A stretch of DNA of 64,000 nucleotides from an uncultured Ignavibacteriota bacterium (GCA_903861125.1 CAIOTF010000041.1:22813-86812), one strand, 5' to 3'. Positions 50,391-59,147 are shown, numbered from the stretch's first letter. Numbers and translations are program-made. The notes: generated by a model from the sequence alone, not told the origin.

Positions 50391-51157
50391 GCATGACAAT
50401 AAGCGATAATATGGAAACGGTCTATCAAAAACCGGCAACGCTGACGGAAACGCCGATGCATTATTGTCCCGGCTGCGGCCATGGTGTTGTCCACAGGGTC
50501 TTAATGGAAGTGATTGAAGAGATGGGGATCGCAGAACAGACCATCGGTGTTGCGCCGGTCGGTTGTTCCGTGTTTGCCTATCATTATATGAATGTAGATA
50601 TGCAGGCTGCTCCGCATGGAAGAGCAAGTGCGGTTGCAACAGGCGTTCGCAGAGTCCTTCCCGAAAAATATGTGTATTCCTATCAGGGGGACGGTGATCT
50701 TGCGGCGATCGGTACCGGAGAAACTATTCACACGGTAAACCGCGGCGAGAACATCTTGATGGTGTTTGTGAACAATGGCATCTATGGAATGACCGGCGGC
50801 CAGATGGCGCCGACATCCCTATGCGGAATGGTCACATCCACATCGCCGTACGGAAGGGATGAACACGTTATGGGGCATCCGCTGAAGATTACGGAAATGA
50901 TCGCACAGCTTCCGGGCGCTTATTATGTAGCGAGGCATGCGGTGCATACGCCGACGGCAGTGCGGAAACTGAAGAAAGCATTCAAGACGTCGTTTGAAAT
51001 GCAGAAACAAAAAAAGGGAACATGTTTCATCGAGGTTGTCTCCAACTGTCCTTCGGGATGGAAGATGACGCCGGTCGAGGCAAACGATTGGATGGAAAAG
51101 AACATGTTTCCGTATTATCCACTGGGCGACATCAAAGTTCCCGCAACGATGAAATGA
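50387..51157 (+). CDS. 2-oxoacid:ferredoxin oxidoreductase beta subunit (TPP-binding)
   Basis: The 256-residue subunit carries the thiamine diphosphate and Mg2+ site: GDGDLAAIGTGETIHTVNRG and NNGIYGMTGGQ form the GDG...N motif, and MHYCPGCGHGVVHR is the conserved N-terminal segment. Start and stop overlap with the alpha gene (ATGA). The C-terminal FIEVVSNCPSGWKMTP segment is shared with Kor/Vor beta subunits. Together with alpha it forms the active site, and the ferredoxin subunit takes the electrons. Confidence 0.93.
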   Translation: MSMTISDNMETVYQKPATLTETPMHYCPGCGHGVVHRVLMEVIEEMGIAEQTIGVAPVGCSVFAYHYMNVDMQAAPHGRASAVATGVRRVLPEKYVYSYQGDGDLAAIGTGETIHTVNRGENILMVFVNNGIYGMTGGQMAPTSLCGMVTSTSPYGRDEHVMGHPLKITEMIAQLPGAYYVARHAVHTPTAVRKLKKAFKTSFEMQKQKKGTCFIEVVSNCPSGWKMTPVEANDWMEKNMFPYYPLGDIKVPATMK

Positions 51158-51171
51158 TAAGGGAGATGAAT

Positions 51172-51732
51172 ATGATACAGAATCAGGAAATTATCATTGC
51201 AGGTTTCGGCGGACAGGGTGTCCTCTCGATGGGTCAGATTATTTCCTACTCGGCAATGAAAGAGGGGAAAGAGGTCAGTTGGATGCCTGCGTATGGACCG
51301 GAAATGCGCGGCGGTACGGCGAACTGTATTGTCATTGTTTCGCCGAAGAAGGTCAGTTCACCAATCGTTACCATGTTCGATTCAGCGATCATTCTTAATC
51401 AGCCGTCGCTTGAGAAGTTCGATTCAAAAGTAAAACCGGGCGGATTACTGTTATGCGAACAATCCACGATTATTACACCAAGCGTCCGTACGGATATTGA
51501 GATGCTTATAATCCCCGCAACCGCCCAAGCTGTGAAAATGGGAAAGAAACAGGTCGCGAATATGATCCTGCTTGGTGCGTTCCTGGAGCGTCGTCCGATC
51601 GTCAGCATTGCCAATATTTTGCTTGCGCTGAAGGAAGTGCTGCCGGAACGTCATCATCACCTTATTCCGTTGAATGAAGAAGCATTATATGCGGGGCAGC
51701 AGTTCGCCTCGTCGCATATGCAGACCGTTTAA
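51172..51732 (+). CDS. 2-oxoacid:ferredoxin oxidoreductase gamma subunit
   Basis: The 186-residue subunit starts at ATG 51172, six bases after GGGAG (51161-51165). It has the Rossmann-like gamma fold with IIIAGFGGQGVLSMGQ at the start, then SWMPAYGPEMRGGTANC and a C-terminal LGAFLERRPIVSI helix. It completes the delta-alpha-beta-gamma enzyme. GAGGAGG for the next gene follows immediately after its stop. Confidence 0.92.
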   Translation: MIQNQEIIIAGFGGQGVLSMGQIISYSAMKEGKEVSWMPAYGPEMRGGTANCIVIVSPKKVSSPIVTMFDSAIILNQPSLEKFDSKVKPGGLLLCEQSTIITPSVRTDIEMLIIPATAQAVKMGKKQVANMILLGAFLERRPIVSIANILLALKEVLPERHHHLIPLNEEALYAGQQFASSHMQTV

Positions 51733-51746
51733 AAAGAGGAGGCCGT

Positions 51747-52034
51747 ATGACACTCAACGATTTTTATTGCGAACATAACTGCAGGAATACCTGCAACGCA
51801 TTAACAAAGGCGCTACAACTGGAATCGGAGATTGTGCGCTTGTCCGAAGAGACATTGAAGCAATGCGATGATGAAAGTATTAAAAAATTCATGATCGAAC
51901 TGGCCGAGAACAGCAGCGAACGGATCATGGGCATTATGCAGAAGCTGAATGAGATACGTGCACGCGTACACATACTGGACGGCATCGCCGACAGCTTTGA
52001 ACCCCATACCCCGCCTTCAAAAAAGATTCATTGA
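51747..52034 (+). CDS. 95-residue helical protein in the oxidoreductase operon, unknown function
   Basis: A strong GAGGAGG ribosome site lies just before the ATG, 14 bases after the gamma-subunit stop. The product is almost all helical with an acidic bias, resembling a short helical hairpin (LESEIVRLSEETLKQCDDES, KKFMIELAENSSERIMGIMQ). Cys8, Cys12, Cys16 and Cys40 are present; the first three form a C-x3-C-x3-C row (EHNCRNTCNALTKAL region), which could bind a metal or cluster. I recognise no family. The terminator directly after it makes it the last member of the operon, so a role in enzyme assembly or electron transfer is plausible but inferred. Confidence 0.72.
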   Translation: MTLNDFYCEHNCRNTCNALTKALQLESEIVRLSEETLKQCDDESIKKFMIELAENSSERIMGIMQKLNEIRARVHILDGIADSFEPHTPPSKKIH

Positions 52035-52058
52035 TTGTTTCTGATATAGAACCTCCAT

Positions 52059-52090
52059 GAAGCCGGTTTAGACCGGCTTCTTTATTTTTC
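52059..52090 (+). terminator. Intrinsic terminator of the oxidoreductase operon
   Basis: GAAGCCGGT (52059-52067) pairs with ACCGGCTTC (52072-52080) around loop TTAG and is followed by TTTATTTTT. It ends the five-gene operon starting at 49002. From here to 52276 no gene is seen. Confidence 0.88.
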
Positions 52091-52276
52091 TCCCGTACAA
52101 TCAAAATGTCAATGTATTACTGAGGGCCAACCGGGAAACAACAGTGCGGTAATAACGATAGTATCCCGGGCAGATTGAGGATGGAAGCGCCGCTTAATCA
52201 TGTGCAGTATTTTTTGATACCCGGAGAACAAATGTATCAGTTTCGGTGTTATACGGTGTGAAAGGAGCAGCGTCTT

Positions 52277-52870
52277 ATGAACCGAAAAAACATCATCACA
52301 ATAATTTTGCTGGCCGGCATGGCAGGCATTATCTATTTTTCCGCATTTGCAGAAAGACCGCTTGCATCCATGGTACAAAAGAGAAAATCTCCCCCCACAG
52401 AGAAGGAACCCGCAATGAAACCTATCGCCGAATATTTGAAGGATGTTTATACAAAAGGAATGCCCAAAGTTATAAAGAGTGAAGAAGAGTGGAAAAAAAT
52501 ACTCCCTCCGGAAACGTACGCCGTTGCACGCGAAGCGGGAACGGAAAGAGCATTCTGCGGAGCGTTTTACGATCATAAAAAAGAGGGGATCTATCTCTGT
52601 GTCTGCTGTGAGCTTCCGCTCTTTGCTTCGAATGCTAAGTTCGATTCAGGTACAGGATGGCCCAGTTTCTTTCAGCCGGTGAGGAAAGATCATGTTGAGG
52701 AGAAGGCCGATCTGAGTTTTGGAATGAGACGCGTTGAGGTGAACTGTGCACGGTGCGATGCGCATCTGGGACATGTTTTTGACGATGGTCCGCGACCGAC
52801 CGGACTGCGGTACTGCATGAACTCCGAGTCATTGAAATTTGTACCGGGGGAGATTCCATCGAAATTCTGA
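52277..52870 (+). CDS. msrB: Exported peptide-methionine (R)-S-oxide reductase MsrB
   Basis: The 197-residue protein reduces methionine-R-sulfoxide in proteins. The MsrB domain (~65-195) has catalytic Cys180 in LRYCMNS, a likely resolving Cys94 in ERAFCGAF, and a zinc site from Cys108/Cys111 and Cys157/Cys160. GTGWPSFFQPV, RVEVNCARCDAHLGHVF and DDGPRPTG are family hallmarks. An N-terminal hydrophobic segment (IITIILLAGMAGIIYFSAFA) and a ~40-residue linker, absent in cytosolic MsrB, point to the periplasm or membrane. It would repair oxidised envelope proteins. A perfect terminator follows. Confidence 0.93.
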   Translation: MNRKNIITIILLAGMAGIIYFSAFAERPLASMVQKRKSPPTEKEPAMKPIAEYLKDVYTKGMPKVIKSEEEWKKILPPETYAVAREAGTERAFCGAFYDHKKEGIYLCVCCELPLFASNAKFDSGTGWPSFFQPVRKDHVEEKADLSFGMRRVEVNCARCDAHLGHVFDDGPRPTGLRYCMNSESLKFVPGEIPSKF

Positions 52871-52876
52871 TAACAG

Positions 52877-52906
52877 AAAAGCCGGCGATTGCCGGCTTTT
52901 TTTTTT
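52877..52906 (+). terminator. Strong intrinsic terminator after msrB
   Basis: AAAA-GCCGGC-GATT-GCCGGC-TTTTTTTTTT: a GC-rich 6-bp stem (52881-52886 and 52891-52896), extended by A/T pairs and followed by ten T. The A-run on the other side lets it also stop transcripts of the convergent subtilase gene. Confidence 0.95.
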
Positions 52907-52961
52907 GTAGGTCAGAACCGTTCATGATCCTGAATCGTAGACGTTGTATTCTTTGTTGGAA

Positions 52962-55319
52962 TCAATAACTATACGCTTCGCGCTGATGGAAAATCGGGAA
53001 TTGTTTTATCCGCTGTGTGTAGTAGGAATCCTGCAAGAAAGGAAACGTCAGCGGATCGGAATTTCCGTCGTAGAATGTTACACCGAGCGATGAAAATTTT
53101 CCGATATAGGTTGTCCACGTTATCGGAAATGCACGCCGAATTGTTGCATCAAGATTATATTTTACATCAATATGTTTTATATCGGCGGCCTGGAAAACAA
53201 TAGGCCTGGCTGCTGTAATGCCCGAATCGACGATGACATCGAATGTATAGGACGTACGGTTGTTCGGCAGCAATGTCATAGAATATCCGTACGAATAATT
53301 CTTATTTACCTTCGAAAAATATTTTGTGCTGTTGCTGTATGCCGTCGTTTTTCCGCCACCCATGCCAACAATGGCAAATCCCGTCGGCTGGTAAACGAAT
53401 GCCTCAAGATAACTGTACGTTCCGTTTATAACGGCAAGATTTAATTGCTCCCCTTTTTCGTTGATCGGCTTGAATGAGACGGGGAATGCCGCATCCGTGC
53501 TTGTGACGTCAACGGTTGATTTTCCGGTCACGCTGATCTCGTCCGTAACGACATACCGCGAGCCGTAGAACGACGTGACGATATCATACGTTCCCTCTTT
53601 CACGATGAGAGAGAGAGAGTTTACTTTTGGCGAGAGAGTTTTCGAAAAATTACTTCGGTTATGGATCATCACCAGCCAGGGAACCTCGTTGAAATGCAGC
53701 TGCAGCATCGGTCCCTTAAAAAATGCATACGGAACAGAGATCGTATCGGATGTTCCGACGGCAAGAAGTTTTCCAGAATATCCGTTTTCGAAGGCGCTGT
53801 TGTTGCTTAAGAACAGATTATTTGTCTCCAATTCAACCGCAATCTCTGCCGATCCCTGCGGAACAATCTCGACCTGCTGAGGCACAAACCGGAACTGCAG
53901 TGCGGGATTGGTTGACGAAGAAATGAGGCGGTAGGTACGTGATTCAGAACTTTTGTTATAGAGCGTGACACTCCGCAACTGTTTCCACGATGCTTCTGCC
54001 GGCGGATTGAAACCGAAACTAAGCTGTGCCGGACTTGAAAAAACGCTGCTAAGCAGTACCCGTTCGCTGACCTTGCCGTGACCCTGCGAAAACAACGAAT
54101 TACCTATATCTGTGCTGTTGGAAACAATGGCATCTCTAATCTGTATGGCGCTCCACTCCGGATGCAATTCTCTCATACCCGCGGCAATTGCGGTAACATA
54201 CGGTGTTGCCATCGATGTTCCGCTCATCTGAACGTAACCGCCCCCTTTTTTTGCGGAGATGATGTTTACGCCGGGTGCAACGATGTCCGGTTTGATGCGA
54301 TAATTTTCTGTTTCAGGACCTTTCGAACTGAAGGAAGCGATCGCATTTGCGTCGGTGGCTCCAACCGTCAAGGCAAATTCCGCTGTACCGGGAGAATTGA
54401 TTGTTGAATATTCGCCGGTATTTCCTGCGGCAACAACAACGATCATTCCTGATTGAACGGCGCGGTTCACAGCCGATGTTAATGGATCATCCGCAGAACC
54501 GGAAGGGGTGCCGAGGCTGAGGTTCAATACCTGTATGCTGTCGCGCATGGCTTGCTCAATTGCTGCGATCACCGACGAAGACGATCCGCTTCCGCTTTGA
54601 TCCAGTACTTTATATGCGAAAAGAATTGCATCTTTTGCTGCTCCGGTAATCGTCGCAGAATTTCCACCGATGATTCCCGCAACGTGCGTGCCGTGTCCGT
54701 TGTCATCCATCGGATCGGGATCATTGTTGACGAAATCGTATCCGCCTGTAACGGCAAAACCGGAACCGAATCCCTTGCCGAACGCTTCATGGTTATAATC
54801 AATGCCGGTATCGATGATGCCGATGCGAACTTGTTTTCCTGTTGCCGCCGAAGCCGGATTTTTCGGAATATCCTGAGAAGCAGAACCAACTGAATACGGT
54901 ACCGCGTTCACGACTGCATCCGGATACACCGATTTTACACCGGGCAGTGAGGCAATGGCCTGGATGTTCTGACGTTTTGTTGTAACGGCAAATCCGCTGA
55001 AAATATTTTCGAATTCCCGGTTGACTTTTGTTTCGGCATCCGCCAGCACCAACTGCTGCTTGGTCATATCGGCGGTAGTTTTTGAAAACACTCTGCCGTT
55101 TATTTTCTGCTCTGCCCGCGACGGCGCTTTTAGTTCGACGATCAAACGAATATTGTCGTTTTGAGATTCCGATGTGATAATGTTATTGTCAACAGATGAG
55201 ACGGATATTCCGGAGGTGTTCGATGCGATCTTTTTGATTTCGCCGTTGGTCTTTACGATCAGCTGCTGTGCAGCCCCTATGGTGCACAAGACGACAATAG
55301 AAAGAATGATGTTTTTCAT
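52962..55319 (-). CDS. Secreted subtilisin-like (S8) serine protease without its own T9SS tail
   Basis: The 785-residue protein has a signal peptide (IILSIVVLCTIGAAQ), an I9-type propeptide (~55-140) and an S8 catalytic domain (~163-415). The triad is Asp170 (GIIDTGIDYNHE), His209 (NGHGTHVAGI) and Ser369 (SGTSMATPYV), with oxyanion Asn300 (VAAGNTGE). The remaining ~370 residues are beta-rich; there is a fibronectin-like region at ~430-510 and nothing recognised after it. It ends FPIFHQREAYSY and has no sorting domain, although the gene 2 bases upstream encodes one. It should act outside the cytoplasm. Confidence 0.92.
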   Translation of the reverse strand: MKNIILSIVVLCTIGAAQQLIVKTNGEIKKIASNTSGISVSSVDNNIITSESQNDNIRLIVELKAPSRAEQKINGRVFSKTTADMTKQQLVLADAETKVNREFENIFSGFAVTTKRQNIQAIASLPGVKSVYPDAVVNAVPYSVGSASQDIPKNPASAATGKQVRIGIIDTGIDYNHEAFGKGFGSGFAVTGGYDFVNNDPDPMDDNGHGTHVAGIIGGNSATITGAAKDAILFAYKVLDQSGSGSSSSVIAAIEQAMRDSIQVLNLSLGTPSGSADDPLTSAVNRAVQSGMIVVVAAGNTGEYSTINSPGTAEFALTVGATDANAIASFSSKGPETENYRIKPDIVAPGVNIISAKKGGGYVQMSGTSMATPYVTAIAAGMRELHPEWSAIQIRDAIVSNSTDIGNSLFSQGHGKVSERVLLSSVFSSPAQLSFGFNPPAEASWKQLRSVTLYNKSSESRTYRLISSSTNPALQFRFVPQQVEIVPQGSAEIAVELETNNLFLSNNSAFENGYSGKLLAVGTSDTISVPYAFFKGPMLQLHFNEVPWLVMIHNRSNFSKTLSPKVNSLSLIVKEGTYDIVTSFYGSRYVVTDEISVTGKSTVDVTSTDAAFPVSFKPINEKGEQLNLAVINGTYSYLEAFVYQPTGFAIVGMGGGKTTAYSNSTKYFSKVNKNYSYGYSMTLLPNNRTSYTFDVIVDSGITAARPIVFQAADIKHIDVKYNLDATIRRAFPITWTTYIGKFSSLGVTFYDGNSDPLTFPFLQDSYYTQRIKQFPIFHQREAYSY

Positions 55320-55321
55320 AC

Positions 55322-55873
55322 TTATTTCAGGACAACCATCTTTTTTGTTTCGACAGTGGTCTTTCCGCTGTTCTTGTGTGTGATCATGCGGTAGATGTAT
55401 GTGCCGGAAGCGATGTTGGTGTTGGAGAATCCGACGCTGAACATGCCGTTTTGCTTTGTTCCGTTCACCAGTGTTGATACTTCGCGTCCGGTCATGTCGA
55501 ATACTTTAATCGTTACATCGCTCATCTCATCCACTGAATAACGGATGACTGTTGAGCTGTTGAACGGGTTCGGGAAATTCTGTTGAAGTGCGGATGTTGT
55601 CGGCATGGATCCTCCGTCTGTTACTGATGTTGTGCTCTGTTCTTTTGCAACAAATAAGGTGTCTCCGGTAATTACTGCAAAAGGCGATGTTGTTGATGTT
55701 GAGCGGAATTGTTCAATTCCGGCTTTCGTGATGGTGAATTGTGAACTTACTGCAACCTTATTTGAGGGTTGAACATTCATCAGATCGAATCCCTGTGAAA
55801 ATACGAGGGTGGATAATGCAATCGTAGCCTGTGTTAAATATAAGAATAAGTTTTTTATTGTCATTTGCTTCAT
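55322..55873 (-). CDS. Small T9SS-sorted protein in front of the subtilase
   Basis: The 183-residue product has a signal peptide (LTQATIALSTLVFSQGF), a ~70-residue middle part (VAVSSQFTITKAGIEQFRST, GDTLFVAKEQSTTSVTDGGS) and a type A sorting domain: LQQNFPNPFNSSTVIRYSV, then DMTGREVSTLV and a basic KKMVVLK end. It is mostly sorting domain plus one short module. Its stop lies 2 bases from the start of the subtilase gene, so the two are cotranscribed and probably coupled. Three ATGs lie near the 5' end (55873 and 55864 are in frame); 55873 is used. Confidence 0.82.
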   Translation of the reverse strand: MKQMTIKNLFLYLTQATIALSTLVFSQGFDLMNVQPSNKVAVSSQFTITKAGIEQFRSTSTTSPFAVITGDTLFVAKEQSTTSVTDGGSMPTTSALQQNFPNPFNSSTVIRYSVDEMSDVTIKVFDMTGREVSTLVNGTKQNGMFSVGFSNTNIASGTYIYRMITHKNSGKTTVETKKMVVLK

Positions 55874-56320
55874 GCCATGTATTTCTGCAATGCAAGGGCC
55901 AATAAAAAAACATTCAAATTCATTGAGGTTTTTGAATATTTTCTTTTTTAAGAGGTGTTTTTTTTACGAGATGACCAAAGAATTGTAGAAATTACAATGT
56001 AAAAAAGGGTAATAATGACAAGGGGTTAGCGGGATTTTACATGGATCTTGGGATGGGAATGGGTAAAAAAAATTGAAATCTTGATCAATTCAAAGCAGAA
56101 ACAGGGGAGCCGAATTGCACTCAATAAGTCAAAAATTCAATGATTTTGGGGTAATTGAAAAGCGATTGAAAATTGCATAAAAACGGCGATTAAGAGGGGA
56201 TAATCTTACCCGGAGGCAAAGAACAATGCCGGAATCCGGTGACGGATGAAAGCGGATGTGTCTAAATGAAGTTATTACAGGGAAATTTGCGGGGAATGGA
56301 AGAAAAGCATTGCGACCGAA
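55874..56320. other. 447-base gap without a gene
   Basis: No convincing coding region is seen on either strand. The left part is the upstream region of the small T9SS gene and includes a 6-bp inverted repeat ATTGTA-GAAAT-TACAAT (55982-55998) and runs of A and T. The right part is downstream of the sigma-54 response regulator; no strong terminator was found there. Confidence 0.6.
55886..55902 (-). promoter_or_regulatory. Weak sigma-54-like element upstream of the small T9SS gene
   Basis: On the minus strand TGGCCC-TTGCA-TTGC matches the consensus with one mismatch. The start point would be near 55875, only 2 bases before the ATG at 55873, or 11 bases before the ATG at 55864. The short leader and the expected number of chance matches make this a low-confidence call. 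Confidence 0.2.
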
Positions 56321-57697
56321 CTATTCTTCCTTAAGATTGAACTTTTGGATCTTGGTGTATAATGTTTTTAACGAAATGTCGAGCAGTTTTGCGGCAAGAT
56401 TTTTATTCCATTTTGTATTGATCAGAACACCGGCGATATGTTCTTTCTCCAAATCATCAAGAGTCATTGCCGAACCGATCTTCTGATTTCCATTGCCCGA
56501 ACCCGATTGTTTCATGTTCAATTGCTGCGGCAGCAGAAGATCTTTTGGACGGATAAATTCATCCGTGCTGAGAATGATTGCCCGTTCAAGAACATTTTCC
56601 AGTTCACGGATATTTCCGGGCCAGTGATATTCCGTCAGTGCTGCGAGTGCATCGGGATGAAGCTCCTTCTTTTCGCGTAATTTATTCTTCCGTATCAGAA
56701 TATTCTGCGCCAGCAGAGGGATATCCTCTTTTCGTTCGAGCAGCGAGGGAAGCCGGAGTGTGATCACGTTCAGCCGGTACAAAAGATCTTCGCGGAATCT
56801 TCCTGCTGTTACTTCATCGAAAAGATTTTTGTTTGTTGCAGAAATAATCCGCACATCGGACCGGAGCGATTTATTTCCGCCAACGCGGCGGTACTCGCCC
56901 GATTGGATAAACCGAAGTAGTTTCGGCTGAAATACCGGAGTGATCTCGCCGATCTCATCTAAAAAAAGAGTTCCGCCGTTTGCAATTTCAACCAGTCCCT
57001 GCCGCATGGCGCTTGCATCGGTAAAGGATCCTTTTTCGTGACCGAATAATTCGCTTTCGATCAATGTGTCCGGAATGGAAGCACAGTTCAACGCCACAAA
57101 TGGTTTTTCTGCACGTGGGGAATTTTTATACAAATAATTGGCAAAAACTTCTTTTCCCGTGCCGCTCGCACCTTCTAGCAATACGGTGGAATCACTCGGT
57201 GCAACTTTGCTTGCAAGTTCCAATGATTTCTGGAACTCCTTGCTTTCTCCGATCAGCTGCGATGAATGAGTAAGCCGTGAGATGGTGGTTTTCATCACCT
57301 TCAGTTCAATGGCCATCGAACGCTGTTCCAGCGCACGGTTTACCAGTGAAGATAATTCATCCACAGAGTACGGTTTGGTGAGGAAATGAAATGCTCCGAG
57401 TTTCATGCATTCCACCGCGATGCGAACATCGTTGACCGCGGTGAGAATGATTACCTGCGTGTCGATATACTGCTGTTTAATGAATTGCAGCACTTCAATG
57501 CCGTCGACCCTGGGCATGCGGATATCCAGCAGGACCAGATCGAATGTCTTTTCCTGAAGCTTATTGATTGCATCGGCTCCGTCTTCGGCGGTTGTTACGG
57601 TATGACCTTCCGTGACAAGAAATGACTCAAGAATCATCCGGAAGTCATATTCATCGTCTGCAACAAGGATATTTGCGCTTTGGTTAATTTTTGCCAT
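56321..57697 (-). CDS. NtrC-type sigma-54-dependent response regulator
   Basis: The ATG at 57697 begins a 458-residue protein; the frame upstream codes for nothing family-like. Receiver: residues 8-122, with Asp58 in LVLLDIRMP and Lys108 in LTKPY. AAA+ domain: ~145-375, with Walker A EGASGTGKE (175-183), contact loop GSFTDA (223-228) and Walker B GGTLFLDEIGE. The Fis-type helix-turn-helix closes the protein (NLAAKLLDISLKTLYTKIQKF). The loop reads GSFTDA rather than GAFTGA; the Gly-to-Asp change is seen in other working activators. It is the last gene of a run of five signalling genes on this strand and is the natural output of the kinases. Confidence 0.93.
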   Translation of the reverse strand: MAKINQSANILVADDEYDFRMILESFLVTEGHTVTTAEDGADAINKLQEKTFDLVLLDIRMPRVDGIEVLQFIKQQYIDTQVIILTAVNDVRIAVECMKLGAFHFLTKPYSVDELSSLVNRALEQRSMAIELKVMKTTISRLTHSSQLIGESKEFQKSLELASKVAPSDSTVLLEGASGTGKEVFANYLYKNSPRAEKPFVALNCASIPDTLIESELFGHEKGSFTDASAMRQGLVEIANGGTLFLDEIGEITPVFQPKLLRFIQSGEYRRVGGNKSLRSDVRIISATNKNLFDEVTAGRFREDLLYRLNVITLRLPSLLERKEDIPLLAQNILIRKNKLREKKELHPDALAALTEYHWPGNIRELENVLERAIILSTDEFIRPKDLLLPQQLNMKQSGSGNGNQKIGSAMTLDDLEKEHIAGVLINTKWNKNLAAKLLDISLKTLYTKIQKFNLKEE

Positions 57698-58034
57698 ATG
57701 TAGTGTAAGAATATAGATGTTAATCAGGTGATCTGCAAAACCTAATTTTGCTATTTCTGTGTGGAAAAAACGATTTTTGAGGGGAAAAACCAGTCTCGTC
57801 AGCAAAGATTTTGCCTGTGCAGTACGGATAATAATTTCGTATAGAATTGACCGCACGCTGGCAGCCGGACGGCTTGAGCTATACCGGTTAAGAGGAGGGA
57901 GAAGATTAGTTACATAATTAAGGTGAAGTATGGAACAACCGTACGGTCGGACCGCGCCATTGATTGGTGATTGACGGCAGACAGATGCCGGTATTAGTAT
58001 GCCCTATATTCCACGATGCGGTTTCCGGGAATTA
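57698..58034. other. 337-base gap between two signalling genes
   Basis: No gene is seen. It holds a candidate sigma-54 promoter (57801-57816) for the response regulator gene to its left. No terminator was found for the receiver-kinase gene to its right, so read-through from upstream is possible. Confidence 0.5.
57801..57816 (-). promoter_or_regulatory. Candidate sigma-54 promoter of the NtrC-type regulator
   Basis: On the minus strand AGGCAAAATCTTTGCT keeps the GG and GC dinucleotides with exact 10-base spacing and a TTTGC box, but differs from TGGCAC at two bases. Start of transcription would be near 57790, about 93 bases before the ATG. Self-activation by a sigma-54 regulator would fit. 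Confidence 0.3.
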
Positions 58035-59147
58035 TTAAATAGTGGATACTGTCGGCAGTGATACTTTTACAGTGGTTCCGGTATTCTCTACACTTTCAAT
58101 CGTTAGGGTGCCGCTGTACAACTCTATGATAGTCTTCACGATCGTTAAACCCAGCCGTGACTGCTGCACGGGATACGACGGTTCGTCGTTTTGGAACAGC
58201 GATTTGATCATGTCGATCTCTTGGTTCGTCATTCCGCGTCCTTGGTCGCGTATTGTCAGGCATACTTTGCCCGGAGTCTGTTCGGAAGAGATGATGACTT
58301 CGCCGCCGGGTCCGGAAAATTTGCATGCATTGTCGATCAGTTCGTCAACAATCTTTCCGAAATCCGCCGGCGACATCTGCAGAGCGGCATCGGTACAGGT
58401 AACAGTGAACGAATCCTTCCGGCGGTTTGCGCGGCCGTTCTCACGAATGATGGAGTTGAGAACGGTGAGATAAGACGGAGTCGTTTCGCGGCGCAAAGAT
58501 TCGATTTTTTCCTGATCTTTTACCCACAACTGGAGCATGGCATAGAAGAGAATGTTCTCATGCAGATGGCTCAAACGTTTTCCGGAGAGTGTGATCATCT
58601 GTGCCGTTTTGCGGGCCGTATCGGTCGAAACATTTTTTGCGGCAAGAAGGGATTGGGCGTGTTCAAGAATATCCATCACCAGCAGCTGCAGTTCGTTGGA
58701 CAGCAGAAGGATGAAACCGGTATGGGTCTTTTCCATCGACGAATCGAAGAATTTTTGCCATAACATTTTTTTGCGCAGACGGGTTTCTATGGCATTGATG
58801 AGATCTTCCGTTGAGAAAGGTTTTGTGAGATAATCATCCGCACCGAGGTCCATTCCTTTCCGAAGATCATATTGCCCTACATTTACGCCGGTCATAAAAA
58901 CAAAAGGGATCTTTCCGAGTTCAGGATCAATTTTCAGCGCATTAAGCAATTCATAGCCGTTCATGGAAGGCATCTGAATGTCGCACAGGATAAGATCCGG
59001 AAGCACCGATTTGGCAAGCAGCAAACCCTGCGAACCATTTTCCGCTAAAAACGGTTCATACCCGGAATCCAGTAAAATATCGTTAATCACATTGCGGAGA
59101 TCATGTTCGTCATCAACAACAAGTATCTTTTGTTTTTGCTCCTGCAT
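58035..59147 (-). CDS. Receiver - DHp - HATPase fusion with Asn in place of the phosphoacceptor His
   Basis: The 370-residue soluble protein has a receiver (1-125; Asp56 in LILCDIQMP, Lys109 in LTKPF), a DHp-like helical pair (~135-205) and an ATPase domain (~225-368) with N-box Asn273 (DELIDNACKFS) and G1 DQGRGM. Aligned without gaps to the paralogue at 59958-61070, the phosphoacceptor position reads Asn151 (LLLSNELQLL against HSLPHEFRTP), and the following Arg-Thr-Pro are lost as well. The G2 box is changed from GAGLGL to QSRLGL. It therefore cannot autophosphorylate in the usual way. It may phosphorylate another DHp in trans, be a phosphatase or scaffold, or be decaying. The gene 54 bases upstream encodes a DHp protein without ATPase. 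Confidence 0.88.
   Translation of the reverse strand: MQEQKQKILVVDDEHDLRNVINDILLDSGYEPFLAENGSQGLLLAKSVLPDLILCDIQMPSMNGYELLNALKIDPELGKIPFVFMTGVNVGQYDLRKGMDLGADDYLTKPFSTEDLINAIETRLRKKMLWQKFFDSSMEKTHTGFILLLSNELQLLVMDILEHAQSLLAAKNVSTDTARKTAQMITLSGKRLSHLHENILFYAMLQLWVKDQEKIESLRRETTPSYLTVLNSIIRENGRANRRKDSFTVTCTDAALQMSPADFGKIVDELIDNACKFSGPGGEVIISSEQTPGKVCLTIRDQGRGMTNQEIDMIKSLFQNDEPSYPVQQSRLGLTIVKTIIELYSGTLTIESVENTGTTVKVSLPTVSTI

Noticed and set aside
55886..55902. Sigma-54-like element as a finding for the small T9SS gene
   Set aside because: One-mismatch sites are expected a few times by chance in this window, and the predicted start is 2 bases before the ATG; left as a low-confidence feature only.
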